Shown here piece by piece: positions 17,946 to 28,157 of a DNA stretch of 64,000 nt; position 1 is the stretch's first letter; the number at the start of each line of letters is the position of its first letter. Origin of the DNA: Rhodococcoides corynebacterioides NBRC 14404 (GTDB taxonomy: Bacteria > Actinomycetota > Actinomycetes > Mycobacteriales > Mycobacteriaceae); NCBI RefSeq assembly GCF_001894765.1, contig NZ_BCWV01000004.1, positions 372,001-436,000 of the forward strand, written 5' to 3'. The position numbers and the translations under genes were made by a program. The notes under the pieces are model-generated. The model worked only from the letters and a program-made list of their open reading frames with translations. It did not search any database and had not been told where the DNA came from.

Positions 17946-20792
17946 TTGTCGGAAGCGACCAAGGAAGGGCGCGACGGGGCTGCGGCCGACGTCGGCGCAG
18001 TGGCTCGGAGTGCGAACTCGGACGGCCGGGTGCGAGTGATCCGAGAGGGGGTGGCCTCGTACCTCCCGGACATCGACTCGGAGGAGACCTCGGAGTGGAT
18101 GGAATCGTTCGATCAGCTCCTCGAGCGGTCCGGTCCGCAGCGTGCTCGGTATCTGATGTTGCGGATGCTCGAGCGGGCCGGTGAGAAGCGGGTGGCGATT
18201 CCGTCGCTGACCTCCACCGACTACGTCAACACCATTCCCACCGAGAACGAGCCGTGGTTCCCCGGCGACGAGTCGATGGAGCGTCGGTACCGCGCGTGGA
18301 TCCGCTGGAACGCGGCGATCATGGTGCACCGCGCGCAGCGCCCCGGCGTCGGCGTCGGCGGCCACATCTCCACCTACGCGTCCTCGGCGGCGTTGTACGA
18401 GGTGGGCTTCAACCACTTCTTCCGCGGCAAGGACCACCCCGGCGGCGGCGACCACATCTTCATCCAGGGTCACGCCTCCCCCGGCATCTACGCCCGCGCG
18501 TTCCTCGAGGGCCGCATCCCGGCCGAGCGGATGGACGGATTCCGCCAGGAGTACAGCCACGCCGATTCCGGCGGCGGTCTGCCGTCGTACCCGCATCCGC
18601 GGCTGATGCAGGACTTCTGGGAGTTCCCGACGGTGTCGATGGGCCTGGGCCCGATGAACGCGATCTACCAGGCGCGGTTCAACCACTACCTCGACGACCG
18701 CGGCATCAAGGACACCTCCGATCAGCACGTGTGGGCGTTCCTCGGCGACGGCGAGATGGACGAGCCCGAATCGCGCGGGTTGGCGCACGTGGCGGCCACC
18801 GAGGGTCTGGACAACCTGACCTTCGTCATCAACTGCAACCTCCAGCGCCTCGACGGCCCGGTGCGCGGCAACGGCAAGATCATCCAGGAACTCGAGTCGT
18901 TCTTCCGCGGTGCGGGCTGGAACGTCATCAAGGTGATCTGGGGTCGCGAGTGGGACGCGCTGCTGCACGCGGACCGCGACGGTGCGCTGGTGAACCTGAT
19001 GAACACCACCCCCGACGGTGACTTCCAGACGTACAAGGCCAACGACGGCGGCTACGTCCGCGATCACTTCTTCGGCCGCGACCCGCGGACGAAGGAGTTG
19101 GTCAAGGACCTCTCCGACAGCGACATCTGGAACCTCAAGCGCGGTGGGCACGACTACCGCAAGGTGCACGCGGCCTACGCCGCGGCGATGGCGCACAAGG
19201 GTCAGCCGACGGTGATCCTGGCCCACACCATCAAGGGCTACACCCTGGGCAAGCACTTCGAGGGCCGCAACGCCACGCACCAGATGAAGAAGCTGACCCT
19301 CGACGACCTCAAGGCGTTCCGCGACATCCAGCACATCCCGATCTCCGACGAGGAGCTCGAGAAGGACCCGTACCTGCCCCCGTACTACCACCCGGGGCCG
19401 GACGCGCCGGAGATCCAGTACATGCTCGATCGCCGCAAGGCGCTCGGCGGGTTCGTCCCCGAGCGGCGCACGTCGGCCAAGCCCCTGCCGATGCCGCCGG
19501 ACTCGACGTACAAGTCGATCATGAAGGGGTCCGGCAAGCAGGAAGTCGCGACCACCATGGCGTTGGTGCGCGTGATGAAGGAACTGCTGCGCGACAAGGA
19601 GATCGGGCACCGCGTGGTGCCGATCATCCCCGACGAGGCCCGCACCTTCGGGATGGACTCGTGGTTCCCGTCGCTGAAGATCTACAACCGCAACGGCCAG
19701 CTCTACACCTCGGTCGATGCGGAGCTGATGCTCGCCTACAAGGAGAACTCCACCGGGCAGATCCTACACGAGGGCATCAACGAGGCCGGGTCGACGTCGT
19801 CGTTCACCGCCGTCGGCACCTCCTACGCCACCCACGGCGAGCCGATGATCCCGCTGTACATCTTCTACTCGATGTTCGGTTTCCAGCGCACCGGCGACGG
19901 CCTGTGGGCGGCGGCGGACCAGATGGCCCGCGGGTTCGTCCTCGGCGCCACCGCCGGCCGCACCACCCTCACCGGTGAGGGCCTCCAGCACGCCGACGGG
20001 CACTCGCTGCTGCTCGCGTCGACCAACCCGGCCGCCGTGGCGTACGACCCGGCGTTCTCGTTCGAGATCGCGCACATCGTCAAGGACGGTCTGCGACGGA
20101 TGTACGGGGGCACCGTCGGGTCCGATGGAGAGCTCGAGCCGGGGTTCGGTGGGGAGAACATCTTCTACTACATCACCCTCTACAACGAGCCCTACCGTCA
20201 GCCGGCGGAGCCGGAGAACCTCGACGTCGAGGGTCTGCTCAAGGGCATCTACCTGTTCCAGAAGGGACAGGACGACGGCCCCAAGGCGCAGATCCTGGTC
20301 TCGGGAGTCGGCATGCCGTCGGGTCTGCGGGCGCAGGAGTTGCTCGCCGAGGACTACGGGGTGTCCGCCGACGTCTGGTCGGTCACCAGCTGGGGCGAGC
20401 TGCGCCGCGACGGTGTCGACGCCGAGACCGAGGCGCTGCGCAACCCGGGCGAGAACCCGCGGGTGCCGTACGTGACGCAGAAGCTGCAGGACGCGCAGGG
20501 CCCCTTCGTCGCCGCCTCCGACTGGATGCGGGCGGTGCCCGATCAGATCCGCCAGTGGGTTCCCGGTGACTACGTCACGCTCGGCACCGACGGTTTCGGG
20601 TTCTCCGACACCCGCACCGCCGCGCGTCGACACTTCAACGTCGACGCCGAATCCATCGTCGTCGCCGTGCTCTCCGCGCTGGCCAAGGCCGGACAGGTCG
20701 ACGCGGACAAGGCCGTCGAAGCCGCCGAGCGCTACCAGATCGACGACGTCCTCGCCGCACCGATCTCCACCTCCGACCCCGGCGTCGCCTGA
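17946..20792 (+). CDS. aceE: Pyruvate dehydrogenase E1 component (homodimeric type)
   Basis: About 948 residues, a homodimeric E1 that decarboxylates pyruvate with thiamine diphosphate and acetylates lipoyl E2. The ThDP-binding [10 protein letters not shown]...[11 protein letters not shown] segment lies near residues 262-300, and the E1 signatures [18 protein letters not shown] and [13 protein letters not shown] are present. AceE-type enzymes are typical for actinobacteria. Start choice: TTG 17946 follows GAGGAGAG and gives MSEATKEG; the longer frame offers ATG 17901 and 17859. The mabR-FAS-II operon follows, as in M. tuberculosis. Confidence 0.95.
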   Translation: MSEATKEGRDGAAADVGAVARSANSDGRVRVIREGVASYLPDIDSEETSEWMESFDQLLERSGPQRARYLMLRMLERAGEKRVAIPSLTSTDYVNTIPTENEPWFPGDESMERRYRAWIRWNAAIMVHRAQRPGVGVGGHISTYASSAALYEVGFNHFFRGKDHPGGGDHIFIQGHASPGIYARAFLEGRIPAERMDGFRQEYSHADSGGGLPSYPHPRLMQDFWEFPTVSMGLGPMNAIYQARFNHYLDDRGIKDTSDQHVWAFLGDGEMDEPESRGLAHVAATEGLDNLTFVINCNLQRLDGPVRGNGKIIQELESFFRGAGWNVIKVIWGREWDALLHADRDGALVNLMNTTPDGDFQTYKANDGGYVRDHFFGRDPRTKELVKDLSDSDIWNLKRGGHDYRKVHAAYAAAMAHKGQPTVILAHTIKGYTLGKHFEGRNATHQMKKLTLDDLKAFRDIQHIPISDEELEKDPYLPPYYHPGPDAPEIQYMLDRRKALGGFVPERRTSAKPLPMPPDSTYKSIMKGSGKQEVATTMALVRVMKELLRDKEIGHRVVPIIPDEARTFGMDSWFPSLKIYNRNGQLYTSVDAELMLAYKENSTGQILHEGINEAGSTSSFTAVGTSYATHGEPMIPLYIFYSMFGFQRTGDGLWAAADQMARGFVLGATAGRTTLTGEGLQHADGHSLLLASTNPAAVAYDPAFSFEIAHIVKDGLRRMYGGTVGSDGELEPGFGGENIFYYITLYNEPYRQPAEPENLDVEGLLKGIYLFQKGQDDGPKAQILVSGVGMPSGLRAQELLAEDYGVSADVWSVTSWGELRRDGVDAETEALRNPGENPRVPYVTQKLQDAQGPFVAASDWMRAVPDQIRQWVPGDYVTLGTDGFGFSDTRTAARRHFNVDAESIVVAVLSALAKAGQVDADKAVEAAERYQIDDVLAAPISTSDPGVA

Positions 20793-20827
20793 CCGTCGCG
20801 GCGGGGGGCGGGGCGTAGGTTCGATCC

Positions 20828-22213
20828 ATGACCGACGCCTCCCCCGCGCCCGACGCGCCCGCGTCCGGCGGGGACACCGAGTCGGCGCGGGACGCCGAGC
20901 GCATCCGGGAACGTCGTGAACTCCGCAGGGCCGCTGCCGAGGTGGGAACACCCGGCGCGGCCCTGCGGCGTGCTCGGCAGGAACGTGTGCCGCTGCCCGA
21001 CGCCCTGTTGCGCCGGGTCAAGCAGTTCTCGTCCCGTCTGTCGACGGAGGCGTTGACGCAGATGGAGGGGCAGCTGCCCTTCGTGCGCGACCTGGATGCC
21101 TCGCAGCGGGCCAGTGTGCAGTTGCTGGTGCAGACGGCCGTCGTGAACTTCCTCGAATGGCTGCAGAATCCGGAGAGCGACATCCGGTTCAGCCTCGACG
21201 CGTTCCAGGTGATCCCGCAGGACCTGGCGCGGCGCCTGACCCTGCGTCAGACCGTCGACATGGTCCGCGTGGCCATGGAGTTCTTCGAGCAGTGGCTGCC
21301 GGCGCTGGCCCGAAACGACGAGCAGTTGGTGGCGCTCACCGAGGCGGTGCTCCGGTACGGGCGTGAGCTGGGTTTCGCGGCGGCGTCGGTGTACGCGAGC
21401 GCGGCGGAGTCCCGCGGTGCCTGGGACACACGCCTCGAGGCGCTCGTGGTCGACGCCGTGGTGCGGGGGGACACCGGGTCGGACATGCTCTCGCGCGCGG
21501 CGACGCTCAACTGGGACGCGACGGCCCCGGCCACGGTGCTGGTGGGGTCGCCTCCGCCCGATCAGGGCGTGTCGGTGGTCGGCACCGTGCACGCGGTGGC
21601 CAGCCGCCACGGCCGCGCGGCCCTGGCGGTGGTGCAGGGCACGCGGTTGGTGATGGTGGTGAGCGGCTCGATGTCGGGTGACGCCGCCTCGGCGGCGTTC
21701 CTGGACGATCTGATGGCGAACTTCTCGACCGATCCGGTGGTGGTCGGTCCGACCACGCGCACGCTGGGCGCCGCGCATTCGAGTGCAGTGGAAGCGTTCG
21801 CCGGCATGCAGGCGGTGGTCGGCTGGCGCGGTGCGCCTCGGCCGGTGCACGCGGGCGAGTTGTTGCCGGAACGAGCGTTGCTGGGTGATCCGGCGGCGGT
21901 CGCCACGCTGAACGACGTGATCGTGACCCCGCTCGCGGCGGCGGGCGGCGGCCTGTCGGACACGCTCGACGCCTACCTCGACTGCGGTGGCGCGGTCGAG
22001 ACTTGTGCAAGATCACTGTTTGTTCATCCAAATACTGTCCGCTACCGACTGAAGCGCATCGCCGACGTCACCGGCCGCGACCCCACCAACGCACGGGACG
22101 CGTACGTGCTTCGTGTCGCTGCAACAGTGGGAAGACTGGCGCAATCGCATAACGAAAGTCCATCACCGATAACAAGCGTCACAGCGGGAACATTTGGAAA
22201 CCTCATACGGTAA
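20828..22213 (+). CDS. mabR: PucR/CdaR-type regulator, MabR/FasR-like
   Basis: A 461-residue transcription factor. The N-terminal two thirds correspond to the conserved region of FasR/MabR regulators. The C-terminal PucR helix-turn-helix includes DTLDAYLDCGGAVETCARSL and VHPNTVRYRLKRI near residues 380-420. In M. tuberculosis, MabR (Rv2242) sits in the same place and controls the FAS-II operon in response to long acyl-CoA. The sequence after its stop carries a TTTGT-N9-ACAAA dyad in front of fabD, a likely operator. Confidence 0.9.
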   Translation: MTDASPAPDAPASGGDTESARDAERIRERRELRRAAAEVGTPGAALRRARQERVPLPDALLRRVKQFSSRLSTEALTQMEGQLPFVRDLDASQRASVQLLVQTAVVNFLEWLQNPESDIRFSLDAFQVIPQDLARRLTLRQTVDMVRVAMEFFEQWLPALARNDEQLVALTEAVLRYGRELGFAAASVYASAAESRGAWDTRLEALVVDAVVRGDTGSDMLSRAATLNWDATAPATVLVGSPPPDQGVSVVGTVHAVASRHGRAALAVVQGTRLVMVVSGSMSGDAASAAFLDDLMANFSTDPVVVGPTTRTLGAAHSSAVEAFAGMQAVVGWRGAPRPVHAGELLPERALLGDPAAVATLNDVIVTPLAAAGGGLSDTLDAYLDCGGAVETCARSLFVHPNTVRYRLKRIADVTGRDPTNARDAYVLRVAATVGRLAQSHNESPSPITSVTAGTFGNLIR

Positions 22214-22255
22214 CGAATCTTGCGCTCCGAGCGATGCGACGCTCTCTGCAGGGGG

Positions 22256-22274
22256 TTTGTAGGGTTCCGACAAA
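22256..22274. promoter_or_regulatory. Inverted repeat in front of fabD, probable MabR operator
   Basis: TTTGT-AGGGTTCCG-ACAAA is a perfect 5-bp dyad with a 9-base spacer, 62 bases before the fabD ATG. It embeds TAGGGT, which fits a -10 element. Position between mabR and the FAS-II operon and the TTTGT/ACAAA arms agree with the kind of dyad reported for mycobacterial MabR; the exact published spacing is not verified here. Confidence 0.5.
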
Positions 22275-22335
22275 TGGAGGCGAGAAGGTTCATCGCGGAC
22301 GACATCTCCTCGAGAGGGCCTCACAGTGTTCTCTT

Positions 22336-23259
22336 ATGTCCGTGATTGCGTTGCTCTCGCCCGGACAGGGCTCTCAGAAACCCGGCATGCTGACGCCGTG
22401 GCTCGAACTCCCCGGAGCCGCCGACCGTCTCGCCGTGTGGTCGCAGGCTTCCGGACTCGACCTCGTTCGCCTCGGCACCACCGCCGGCGCGGACGAGATC
22501 ACCGACACCGCGGTGACCCAGCCGCTGGTCGTCGCGGCAGCCCTGCTCGCGTTCGAGGAGTTCGATCGCACCCACGGCCTCCCCGAGAACCTGGTCGTCG
22601 CCGGCCATTCGGTCGGTGAGCTCGCCGCAGCGGCCGTCGCCGGTGTCATCACCGCCGACGAGGCCGTGCGCCTGGCGGCCGTCCGCGGCGCGGCGATGGC
22701 CGAGGCGTGCGCGCAGGCCCCGACCGGCATGTCCGCCGTGCTGGGCGGTGACGAGGACGCCGTGCTCGAGCGCCTCACCGAGCTGGGTCTCGAGGCCGCC
22801 AACAGGAACGCCGCCGGCCAGATCGTCGCGGCCGGCCTGCTGACCGGTCTCGCCGAACTCGCCGAGAATCCGCCCGAGAAGGCCCGGATCCGTCCGCTCC
22901 CCGTGGCCGGCGCCTTCCACACCCGCTTCATGGCTCCCGCGCGCGACGCCGTCGACACCGCCGCTGCCTCGATCCGACCGGCCGACCCCACTCGTCGGCT
23001 GCTGTCGAACTTCGACGGTCGCGAGGTCACCACCGGCGCCGAGGTTCTCGCCAAGCTCGCCGCGCAGGTCACCCGGCCCGTCCGGTGGGATCTGTGCACG
23101 GCGTCCCTGAAGGCGGCCGAGGTGTCCCACCTGGTCGAACTCCCGCCCGCGGGCACCCTGGTCGGCATCGCCAAGCGCGAAATGCGCGGCACGCCCGCCA
23201 CGGCTCTCCAGACTCCGGAGGACATCTCCGGCCTCACCCTGCCGGTCTCGGTCGGCTAG
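22336..23259 (+). CDS. fabD: Malonyl-CoA:ACP transacylase
   Basis: A 307-residue transacylase that loads malonate on AcpM for FAS-II elongation. It starts MSVIALLSPGQGSQ, with the GQGSQ oxyanion loop and the catalytic Ser92 in GHSVGE; the catalytic His lies in GAFHT. First gene of the fabD-acpM-kasA-accD6 operon. No strong Shine-Dalgarno precedes the ATG at 22336; GTG 22342 is a possible alternative start. Confidence 0.95.
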   Translation: MSVIALLSPGQGSQKPGMLTPWLELPGAADRLAVWSQASGLDLVRLGTTAGADEITDTAVTQPLVVAAALLAFEEFDRTHGLPENLVVAGHSVGELAAAAVAGVITADEAVRLAAVRGAAMAEACAQAPTGMSAVLGGDEDAVLERLTELGLEAANRNAAGQIVAAGLLTGLAELAENPPEKARIRPLPVAGAFHTRFMAPARDAVDTAAASIRPADPTRRLLSNFDGREVTTGAEVLAKLAAQVTRPVRWDLCTASLKAAEVSHLVELPPAGTLVGIAKREMRGTPATALQTPEDISGLTLPVSVG

Positions 23260-23433
23260 GTTACTGCGCGCGGCGAACCCTGCCGCGCGTCCCGGTTCGC
23301 CGGGGCCCACCCGGTCGACGTCCGTCGGCCGGAACCCGGTCGGCACGCGCCGCCGGGACGAGATCTGCTTCCGATCGGTCGTCCGCGGCCGATCGGGGAA
23401 CGACGCAGTCACAACCAGAAGGGAGCCACCTAC

Positions 23434-23745
23434 GTGGCCACGCAGGAAGAACTCATCGCCGGACTCGCCGAGATCATCGAAGAGGTCACCGGCATCGAGC
23501 CGTCCGAGGTGACCGTCGAGAAGTCCTTCGTCGACGACCTGGACATCGACTCGCTGTCGATGGTCGAGATCGCCGTCCAGACCGAGGACAAGTACGGCGT
23601 CAAGATCCCGGACGAGGACCTCGCGAGTCTGCGCACCGTCGGTGACGCCGTGTCCTACATCCAGAAGCTCGAGTCCGAGAACCCCGAGGCGGCCGAGGCC
23701 ATCAAGGCGAAGTTCGAGGGCCAGAGCGGCACCGCAGGCGAGTGA
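23434..23745 (+). CDS. acpM: Meromycolate-extension acyl carrier protein
   Basis: A 103-residue ACP. The phosphopantetheine attachment serine is Ser40 in DIDSLSMVE. The C-terminal extension beyond a normal 80-residue ACP is the trait of AcpM. It starts with GTG 23434 behind GAAGGGAG. It carries acyl chains for KasA-driven mycolate precursor elongation. A 174-base spacer separates it from fabD; its last codon overlaps the kasA start (GTGA). Confidence 0.95.
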   Translation: MATQEELIAGLAEIIEEVTGIEPSEVTVEKSFVDDLDIDSLSMVEIAVQTEDKYGVKIPDEDLASLRTVGDAVSYIQKLESENPEAAEAIKAKFEGQSGTAGE

Positions 23746-25004
23746 GCCAGGCCGTGACCACGCCCAACACAGCCAACGGGGGCTTCCGCAACGTCGTCGT
23801 GACCTCGCTCGCGGCCACCACCTCGATCGCCGGTGACGTCGACGCCACGTGGAAGGGTCTGCTGAACGGCGAGAGCGGTATCGACGTACTCGAGGACGAC
23901 TTCGTCACCGAGTACGATCTTCCGGTTCGCATCGGCGGTCACCTCGCCGTGAACCCGTCGTCGCTGCTGTCCCGAGTGGAACAGCGACGGATGAGCTACG
24001 TCGAGCAGATGGCGTTCGTTCTGGGCAAGGAAGTCTGGAAGAACGCCGGCAGCCCCGAGGTCGATCCGGAGCGCCTCGGCGTCTCGATCGGCACCGGTCT
24101 CGGTGGCGGCGACGCACTGCTCGATGCGGACAAGAAGATGCGCGAGGGCGGGTACCGCAAGGTGTCTCCGCTCTCGGTCCAGATGATCATGCCCAACGGC
24201 CCGTCGGCCGTCGTCGGACTCGAACTCGGCGCCCGCGCCGGGGTGATCACGCCCGTGTCGGCGTGCTCGTCGGGATCCGAGGCCATCGCACACGCGTGGC
24301 GCATGATCGTCATGGGCGATGCCGACGTCGTGGTCACGGGTGGAGTCGAAGGACACATCGACGCGGTGCCGATCGCGAGCTTCTCGATGATGCGTGCGAT
24401 GAGCACGCGCAACGACGATCCGAAGGCCGCCTCGCGTCCGTTCGACGTCGATCGGGACGGCTTCGTGTTCGGTGAGGCCGGCGCGCTCATGGTCATCGAG
24501 TCCGAGGAGCACGCCAAGGCTCGAGGCGCGACCATCCACGCGCGACTGCTCGGTGCCGGAATCACGTCGGACGGCTACCACCTGGTGGCCCCCGATCCGG
24601 CCGGTACCGGAGCGGCGCGTGCGATGCGTCGCGCCATCGAGACCGCGGGCCTCACCGCGACGGACATCACGCACGTGAACGCCCACGCCACGGCCACCCC
24701 CATCGGGGACACGGCCGAGGCGGCGGCGATCGGTGCCGCCGTCGGCAAGCACGCGTCGGTGTACGCGCCGAAGTCGGCGCTGGGCCACTCGATCGGCGCC
24801 GTCGGCGCCCTCGAAGCGGTCCTCACCGTCCTCAGCGTCCGGGACGGCATCGTTCCGCCGACGCTGAACCTGGACAACCAGGATCCGGAGATCGATCTCG
24901 ACGTCGTCAAGGGCGAAGCCCGTCGCGGCGAGATCGGGTACGCGCTGAACAACTCGTTCGGCTTCGGAGGGCACAACGTCGCCCTCGCCATCGGTCGAGC
25001 CTGA
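23742..25004 (+). CDS. kasA: 3-oxoacyl-ACP synthase (KasA)
   Basis: A 420-residue condensing enzyme. The catalytic Cys175 is in [12 protein letters not shown] and the two catalytic histidines are in [11 protein letters not shown] and [15 protein letters not shown]. It elongates acyl-AcpM chains in FAS-II. The GTG start overlaps the acpM stop. Only one kas gene is present: in M. tuberculosis kasB follows, but here accD6 does. Confidence 0.95.
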   Translation: MSQAVTTPNTANGGFRNVVVTSLAATTSIAGDVDATWKGLLNGESGIDVLEDDFVTEYDLPVRIGGHLAVNPSSLLSRVEQRRMSYVEQMAFVLGKEVWKNAGSPEVDPERLGVSIGTGLGGGDALLDADKKMREGGYRKVSPLSVQMIMPNGPSAVVGLELGARAGVITPVSACSSGSEAIAHAWRMIVMGDADVVVTGGVEGHIDAVPIASFSMMRAMSTRNDDPKAASRPFDVDRDGFVFGEAGALMVIESEEHAKARGATIHARLLGAGITSDGYHLVAPDPAGTGAARAMRRAIETAGLTATDITHVNAHATATPIGDTAEAAAIGAAVGKHASVYAPKSALGHSIGAVGALEAVLTVLSVRDGIVPPTLNLDNQDPEIDLDVVKGEARRGEIGYALNNSFGFGGHNVALAIGRA

Positions 25005-25030
25005 CCGACGGCGAGAGCAGCTCGACCCCC

Positions 25031-25083
25031 GGGTGGGGGCGGGGCGCACGGTGAGCGATCACCGTCGCGCTCCGCCCCGACCC
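25031..25083 (+). other. Long capped hairpin between kasA and accD6
   Basis: A 53-nt imperfect hairpin. The inner stem is CGGTGA/TCACCG, closed by a GCGA (GNRA) tetraloop. The outer GGGT and GGGGCGGGGCG pair with CGCTCCGCCCC and ACCC. No T run follows. It fills most of the 131-base gap and could be a partial terminator, a processing site or an mRNA-stability element that sets the accD6 level relative to kasA. Confidence 0.55.
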
Positions 25084-25135
25084 ACCACTCCCGGCCCGGA
25101 TCGCCACGCGGACCGACGGCAGAAGGAGAAGTTCC

Positions 25136-26569
25136 GTGACCGTTCTCGCTCCCCACGCGCGCGGCGCGGCCGACGTCGATCCCCGCGATCCGCTGGCCCG
25201 TCTCGAACGACTCTTCGACTCCGCCTCCATCGCGCTCCTGCACCCCCGTGACCGATCCGGGGTCGTGGCCGCGCGCGGTGAGATCGACGGAGTCCCCACC
25301 ATCGCCTACTGCTCCGACGCCACCGTCATGGGCGGCGCCATGGGTGTGGACGGCTGCAAGCACATCGTCTCGGCCATCGACACCGCACTCGACGAGAACG
25401 CGCCGATCGTCGGCATCTGGCATTCCGGCGGAGCCCGCCTCGCCGAGGGCGTCGAGGCGCTCCACGCCGTCGGTCTCGTCTTCGAGGCCATGGTGCGCGC
25501 GTCGGGCCGCATCCCGCAGATCTCCGTCGTCCTCGGCTTCGCCGCCGGTGGCGCGGCGTACGGTCCGGCCCTGACGGACGTGGTCGTCATGGCCCCCGAG
25601 GGCCGCGTGTTCGTCACCGGTCCCGACGTGGTCCGCAGTGTCACCGGCGAACAGGTCGACATGGCGTCGCTGGGCGGTCCCGACACCCACTACAAGAAGT
25701 CCGGCGTCTGCCACATCGTCGCCCGGGACGAACTGGACGCGCTGGCACGCGGCCGGCGCCTGGTCTCGATGTTCTGCGATCAGGGGACGTTCGATCTGGG
25801 TGCGGCCGAGCACGGCGACACCGACCTCCGCGCCCTGCTTCCGGACTCCAACCGCCGCGCGTACGACGTGCACCCGGTGATCCACGAACTGCTCGACAAC
25901 GTCGAGGGCGAATCGTCGTTCGAGGAGTTCCAGGGTGGCTGGGCGCGCAGCATCGTGACCGGCCTCGGTCGCCTCGGCGGCCGCACCGTCGGTGTGATCG
26001 CCAACAACCCGATTCGACTCGGTGGCTGCCTCAACTCCGAGTCCGCGGAGAAGGCCGCACGGTTCGTCCGACTCTGCGATGCGTTCGGCATCCCGCTCGT
26101 CGTCGTCGTGGACGTGCCGGGATACCTCCCCGGCGTCAGCATGGAGTGGGAAGGCGTCGTCCGCCGCGGAGCGAAGCTGCTCCACGCGTTCGCCGAGGCC
26201 ACGGTCCCCCGCGTCACGCTGGTCACCCGCAAGATCTACGGCGGCGCGTACATCGCGATGAACTCCCGCGCGCTGGGCGCCACCGCGGTGTACGCCTGGC
26301 CCGAGTCCGAGGTGGCCGTCATGGGCGCGAAGGCGGCCGTGGGCATCCTGCACAAGAAGGCCCTCGCCGCGGCACCCGAGCACGAGCGCGAGGCTCTGCA
26401 CGATCGTCTGACGGCCGAGCACGAGGCCATCGCCGGCGGCGTCGATCGCGCGGTCGGCATCGGCGTGGTCGACGCGGTCATCGATCCCGGCACCACCCGC
26501 AGCACGCTCACCCGCGCCCTGGCCGAGGCCCCGGCGCGACGCGGGCGGCACAACAACATCCCGCTGTAG
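25136..26569 (+). CDS. accD6: Acyl-CoA carboxylase beta subunit (AccD6-like)
   Basis: A 477-residue carboxyltransferase of the AccD/PccB family. Both crotonase-like halves are present, with oxyanion segments in VLGFAAGGAAYGPAL and KIYGGAYIAMNSRALGA. It transfers carboxyl groups to acetyl-CoA (malonyl-CoA supply) or other acyl-CoA with a biotinylated alpha subunit encoded elsewhere. The GTG at 25136 follows AGGAGAAG. Its place at the end of the FAS-II operon matches accD6. Confidence 0.93.
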   Translation: MTVLAPHARGAADVDPRDPLARLERLFDSASIALLHPRDRSGVVAARGEIDGVPTIAYCSDATVMGGAMGVDGCKHIVSAIDTALDENAPIVGIWHSGGARLAEGVEALHAVGLVFEAMVRASGRIPQISVVLGFAAGGAAYGPALTDVVVMAPEGRVFVTGPDVVRSVTGEQVDMASLGGPDTHYKKSGVCHIVARDELDALARGRRLVSMFCDQGTFDLGAAEHGDTDLRALLPDSNRRAYDVHPVIHELLDNVEGESSFEEFQGGWARSIVTGLGRLGGRTVGVIANNPIRLGGCLNSESAEKAARFVRLCDAFGIPLVVVVDVPGYLPGVSMEWEGVVRRGAKLLHAFAEATVPRVTLVTRKIYGGAYIAMNSRALGATAVYAWPESEVAVMGAKAAVGILHKKALAAAPEHEREALHDRLTAEHEAIAGGVDRAVGIGVVDAVIDPGTTRSTLTRALAEAPARRGRHNNIPL

Positions 26570-26606
26570 CGGCCCGCCGGGGGTCGCCCCGACGGGTCGA
26601 GCCGGG

Positions 26607-27110
26607 TCAGCTCGCGAGCCAGGTCACCTCGGCGCCGGTGCCGCCCAGCCGGAACTGCTCGAGCTCGTCGTCCCAGGCCGTGCCGAGGGCGTGATCGAGG
26701 TCGGCGGCGAGGTCCGCGCCACCGCCGGCGAGGATCGCCTTGAGGCGCTGCTCCCCCACGACTACGTCGCCGTTCGCGGCGGTGATGCCGTGCCACAGGC
26801 CGAGTCCGGGGACGTGCGCGAAGCGTTCGCCGTCGACGCCCTCACTGGGGTCCTCGGTGACCTCGAAGCGCAGCATGCGCCACGAGCGCAGGACCGCGGC
26901 CAGGCGCGAGCCGGTGCCGACGGGCCCCACCCACTCGGTGGTGGCCCGCAGCTGACCGGACTGCGCGGGCTGCGCGGTCCACTTCAGGTTGGCGCGCGCG
27001 TCCAGCGCGTCCGACAGTGCCCATTCCACATGCGGGCACAGCGCAGCCGGAGACGAGTGGATCCAGACCACACCCGTCGTCGCGTCCGCGAACTGATTTC
27101 GTGCGTTCAC
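26607..27110 (-). CDS. DUF3145 family protein
   Basis: A 167-residue protein starting MNARNQFADATTGVVWIHSSP and rich in Trp. Actinobacteria-specific family of unknown function, often near lipid genes. The GTG at 27110 is supported by GGAGG just upstream. Convergent with accD6, 37 bases apart. No membrane segment or signal peptide. Confidence 0.85.
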   Translation of the reverse strand: MNARNQFADATTGVVWIHSSPAALCPHVEWALSDALDARANLKWTAQPAQSGQLRATTEWVGPVGTGSRLAAVLRSWRMLRFEVTEDPSEGVDGERFAHVPGLGLWHGITAANGDVVVGEQRLKAILAGGGADLAADLDHALGTAWDDELEQFRLGGTGAEVTWLAS

Positions 27111-27236
27111 CGTTGCCTCCAGCCTCGACGAGGGACGTCTTCCCCAACGGCCCGACGAGTCGACTGCGCAATGGCTGCATACCAGTGTGCCTCGAGTTAC
27201 CGCTGTTACACCAGTCGTCCGGAGTGTCGCGGCAGA

Positions 27237-28082
27237 TCAGTCGGCGAGTCGGCGCAGAACCCGGTCCGAGAGCTCGGTCCACACCGGCTTGGCCCAGTCC
27301 CCGAACGCGCGGTCGGCGAGCACGACCACGGCCAGGTCCGCATCCGGATCGACCCAGCAGAAGGTGCCCGCCTGGCCGAAGTGCCCGACGGTGCGCGGGG
27401 AGTTGCCGGTCCCGGTCCAGTGCGGCGACTTGCCGTCGCGGATCTCGAAGCCGAGGCCCCAGTCGTTCGGTCGCTGCGATCCGTAGCCCGGCAGAATCCC
27501 GGCCAGGCCGGGGAACTGCACGCCGGTGGCGTCCCGCACCGTCTCGGGCGCGAGCAGGGTCGGCACGAGCAGTTCGGCCGCGAACGCGGTCATGTCCGCC
27601 GCGCTCGACCGCGCGCCGTGCCCCGCGGACCCGACCAACACGGTCGCCGTCATCCCCAACGGCGCGAGCACCGCGTCCGTCAGGTACTCCGGGAAGTCGA
27701 TGCCCGTGCGTGCGGTGACGTGCTCGGCCAGCAGCTCGAAGCCGGCGCTGGAGTAGATGCGCTTCTCCCCCGGCTCGGCGCTCGGCGTCCGGTCGTCGAA
27801 CCCGACGCCCGACGCATGCGCCAACAGGTGCCGGACGGTCGACCCGGGCGGCCCGGCGGGCTCGTCGAGGGCGATGGCTTCCTCCTCCACCGCGACGAGG
27901 GCGGCGTAGGCGACGAGCAGTTTGGTGACCGAGGCCAGTTCCTGCACGCGGTCCGCATCGCCGTGGCGGGCGAGCACCCGGACACCGTCGTCGGAGCGTC
28001 GCAACACGGCCGCGGAGACGGCCGGGACGGGCCAGTCGCCCAGGGGTGCCAGCAGGTCGTCGTCACCGTCGTGAGGAGTCAC
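27237..28082 (-). CDS. Serine hydrolase (beta-lactamase/esterase family, class C fold)
   Basis: A 281-residue protein of the beta-lactamase/DD-peptidase-like esterase family. The catalytic SxxK is SVTK near residues 51-54, the YxN-like motif is YSSAG near 110, and the HxG-type motif is in VGHFGQAGTF near 240. No signal peptide, so it is probably cytoplasmic. It starts with GTG 28082 and is divergent from the molybdopterin oxidoreductase with about 75 bases between. Substrate unknown. Confidence 0.87.
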   Translation of the reverse strand: MTPHDGDDDLLAPLGDWPVPAVSAAVLRRSDDGVRVLARHGDADRVQELASVTKLLVAYAALVAVEEEAIALDEPAGPPGSTVRHLLAHASGVGFDDRTPSAEPGEKRIYSSAGFELLAEHVTARTGIDFPEYLTDAVLAPLGMTATVLVGSAGHGARSSAADMTAFAAELLVPTLLAPETVRDATGVQFPGLAGILPGYGSQRPNDWGLGFEIRDGKSPHWTGTGNSPRTVGHFGQAGTFCWVDPDADLAVVVLADRAFGDWAKPVWTELSDRVLRRLAD

Positions 28083-28157
28083 GAGGCGAACTTAGCCGAC
28101 GGGCCGGTCCGCCCGTCGGGGCGTGCGGACAGCGTCGGCGGACTAGCGTCGTGGTTC

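Noticed and set aside
26691..28157. Upstream extension of the molybdopterin oxidoreductase frame
   Set aside because: Antisense to the DUF3145 and serine hydrolase genes; the family start is at 28158.
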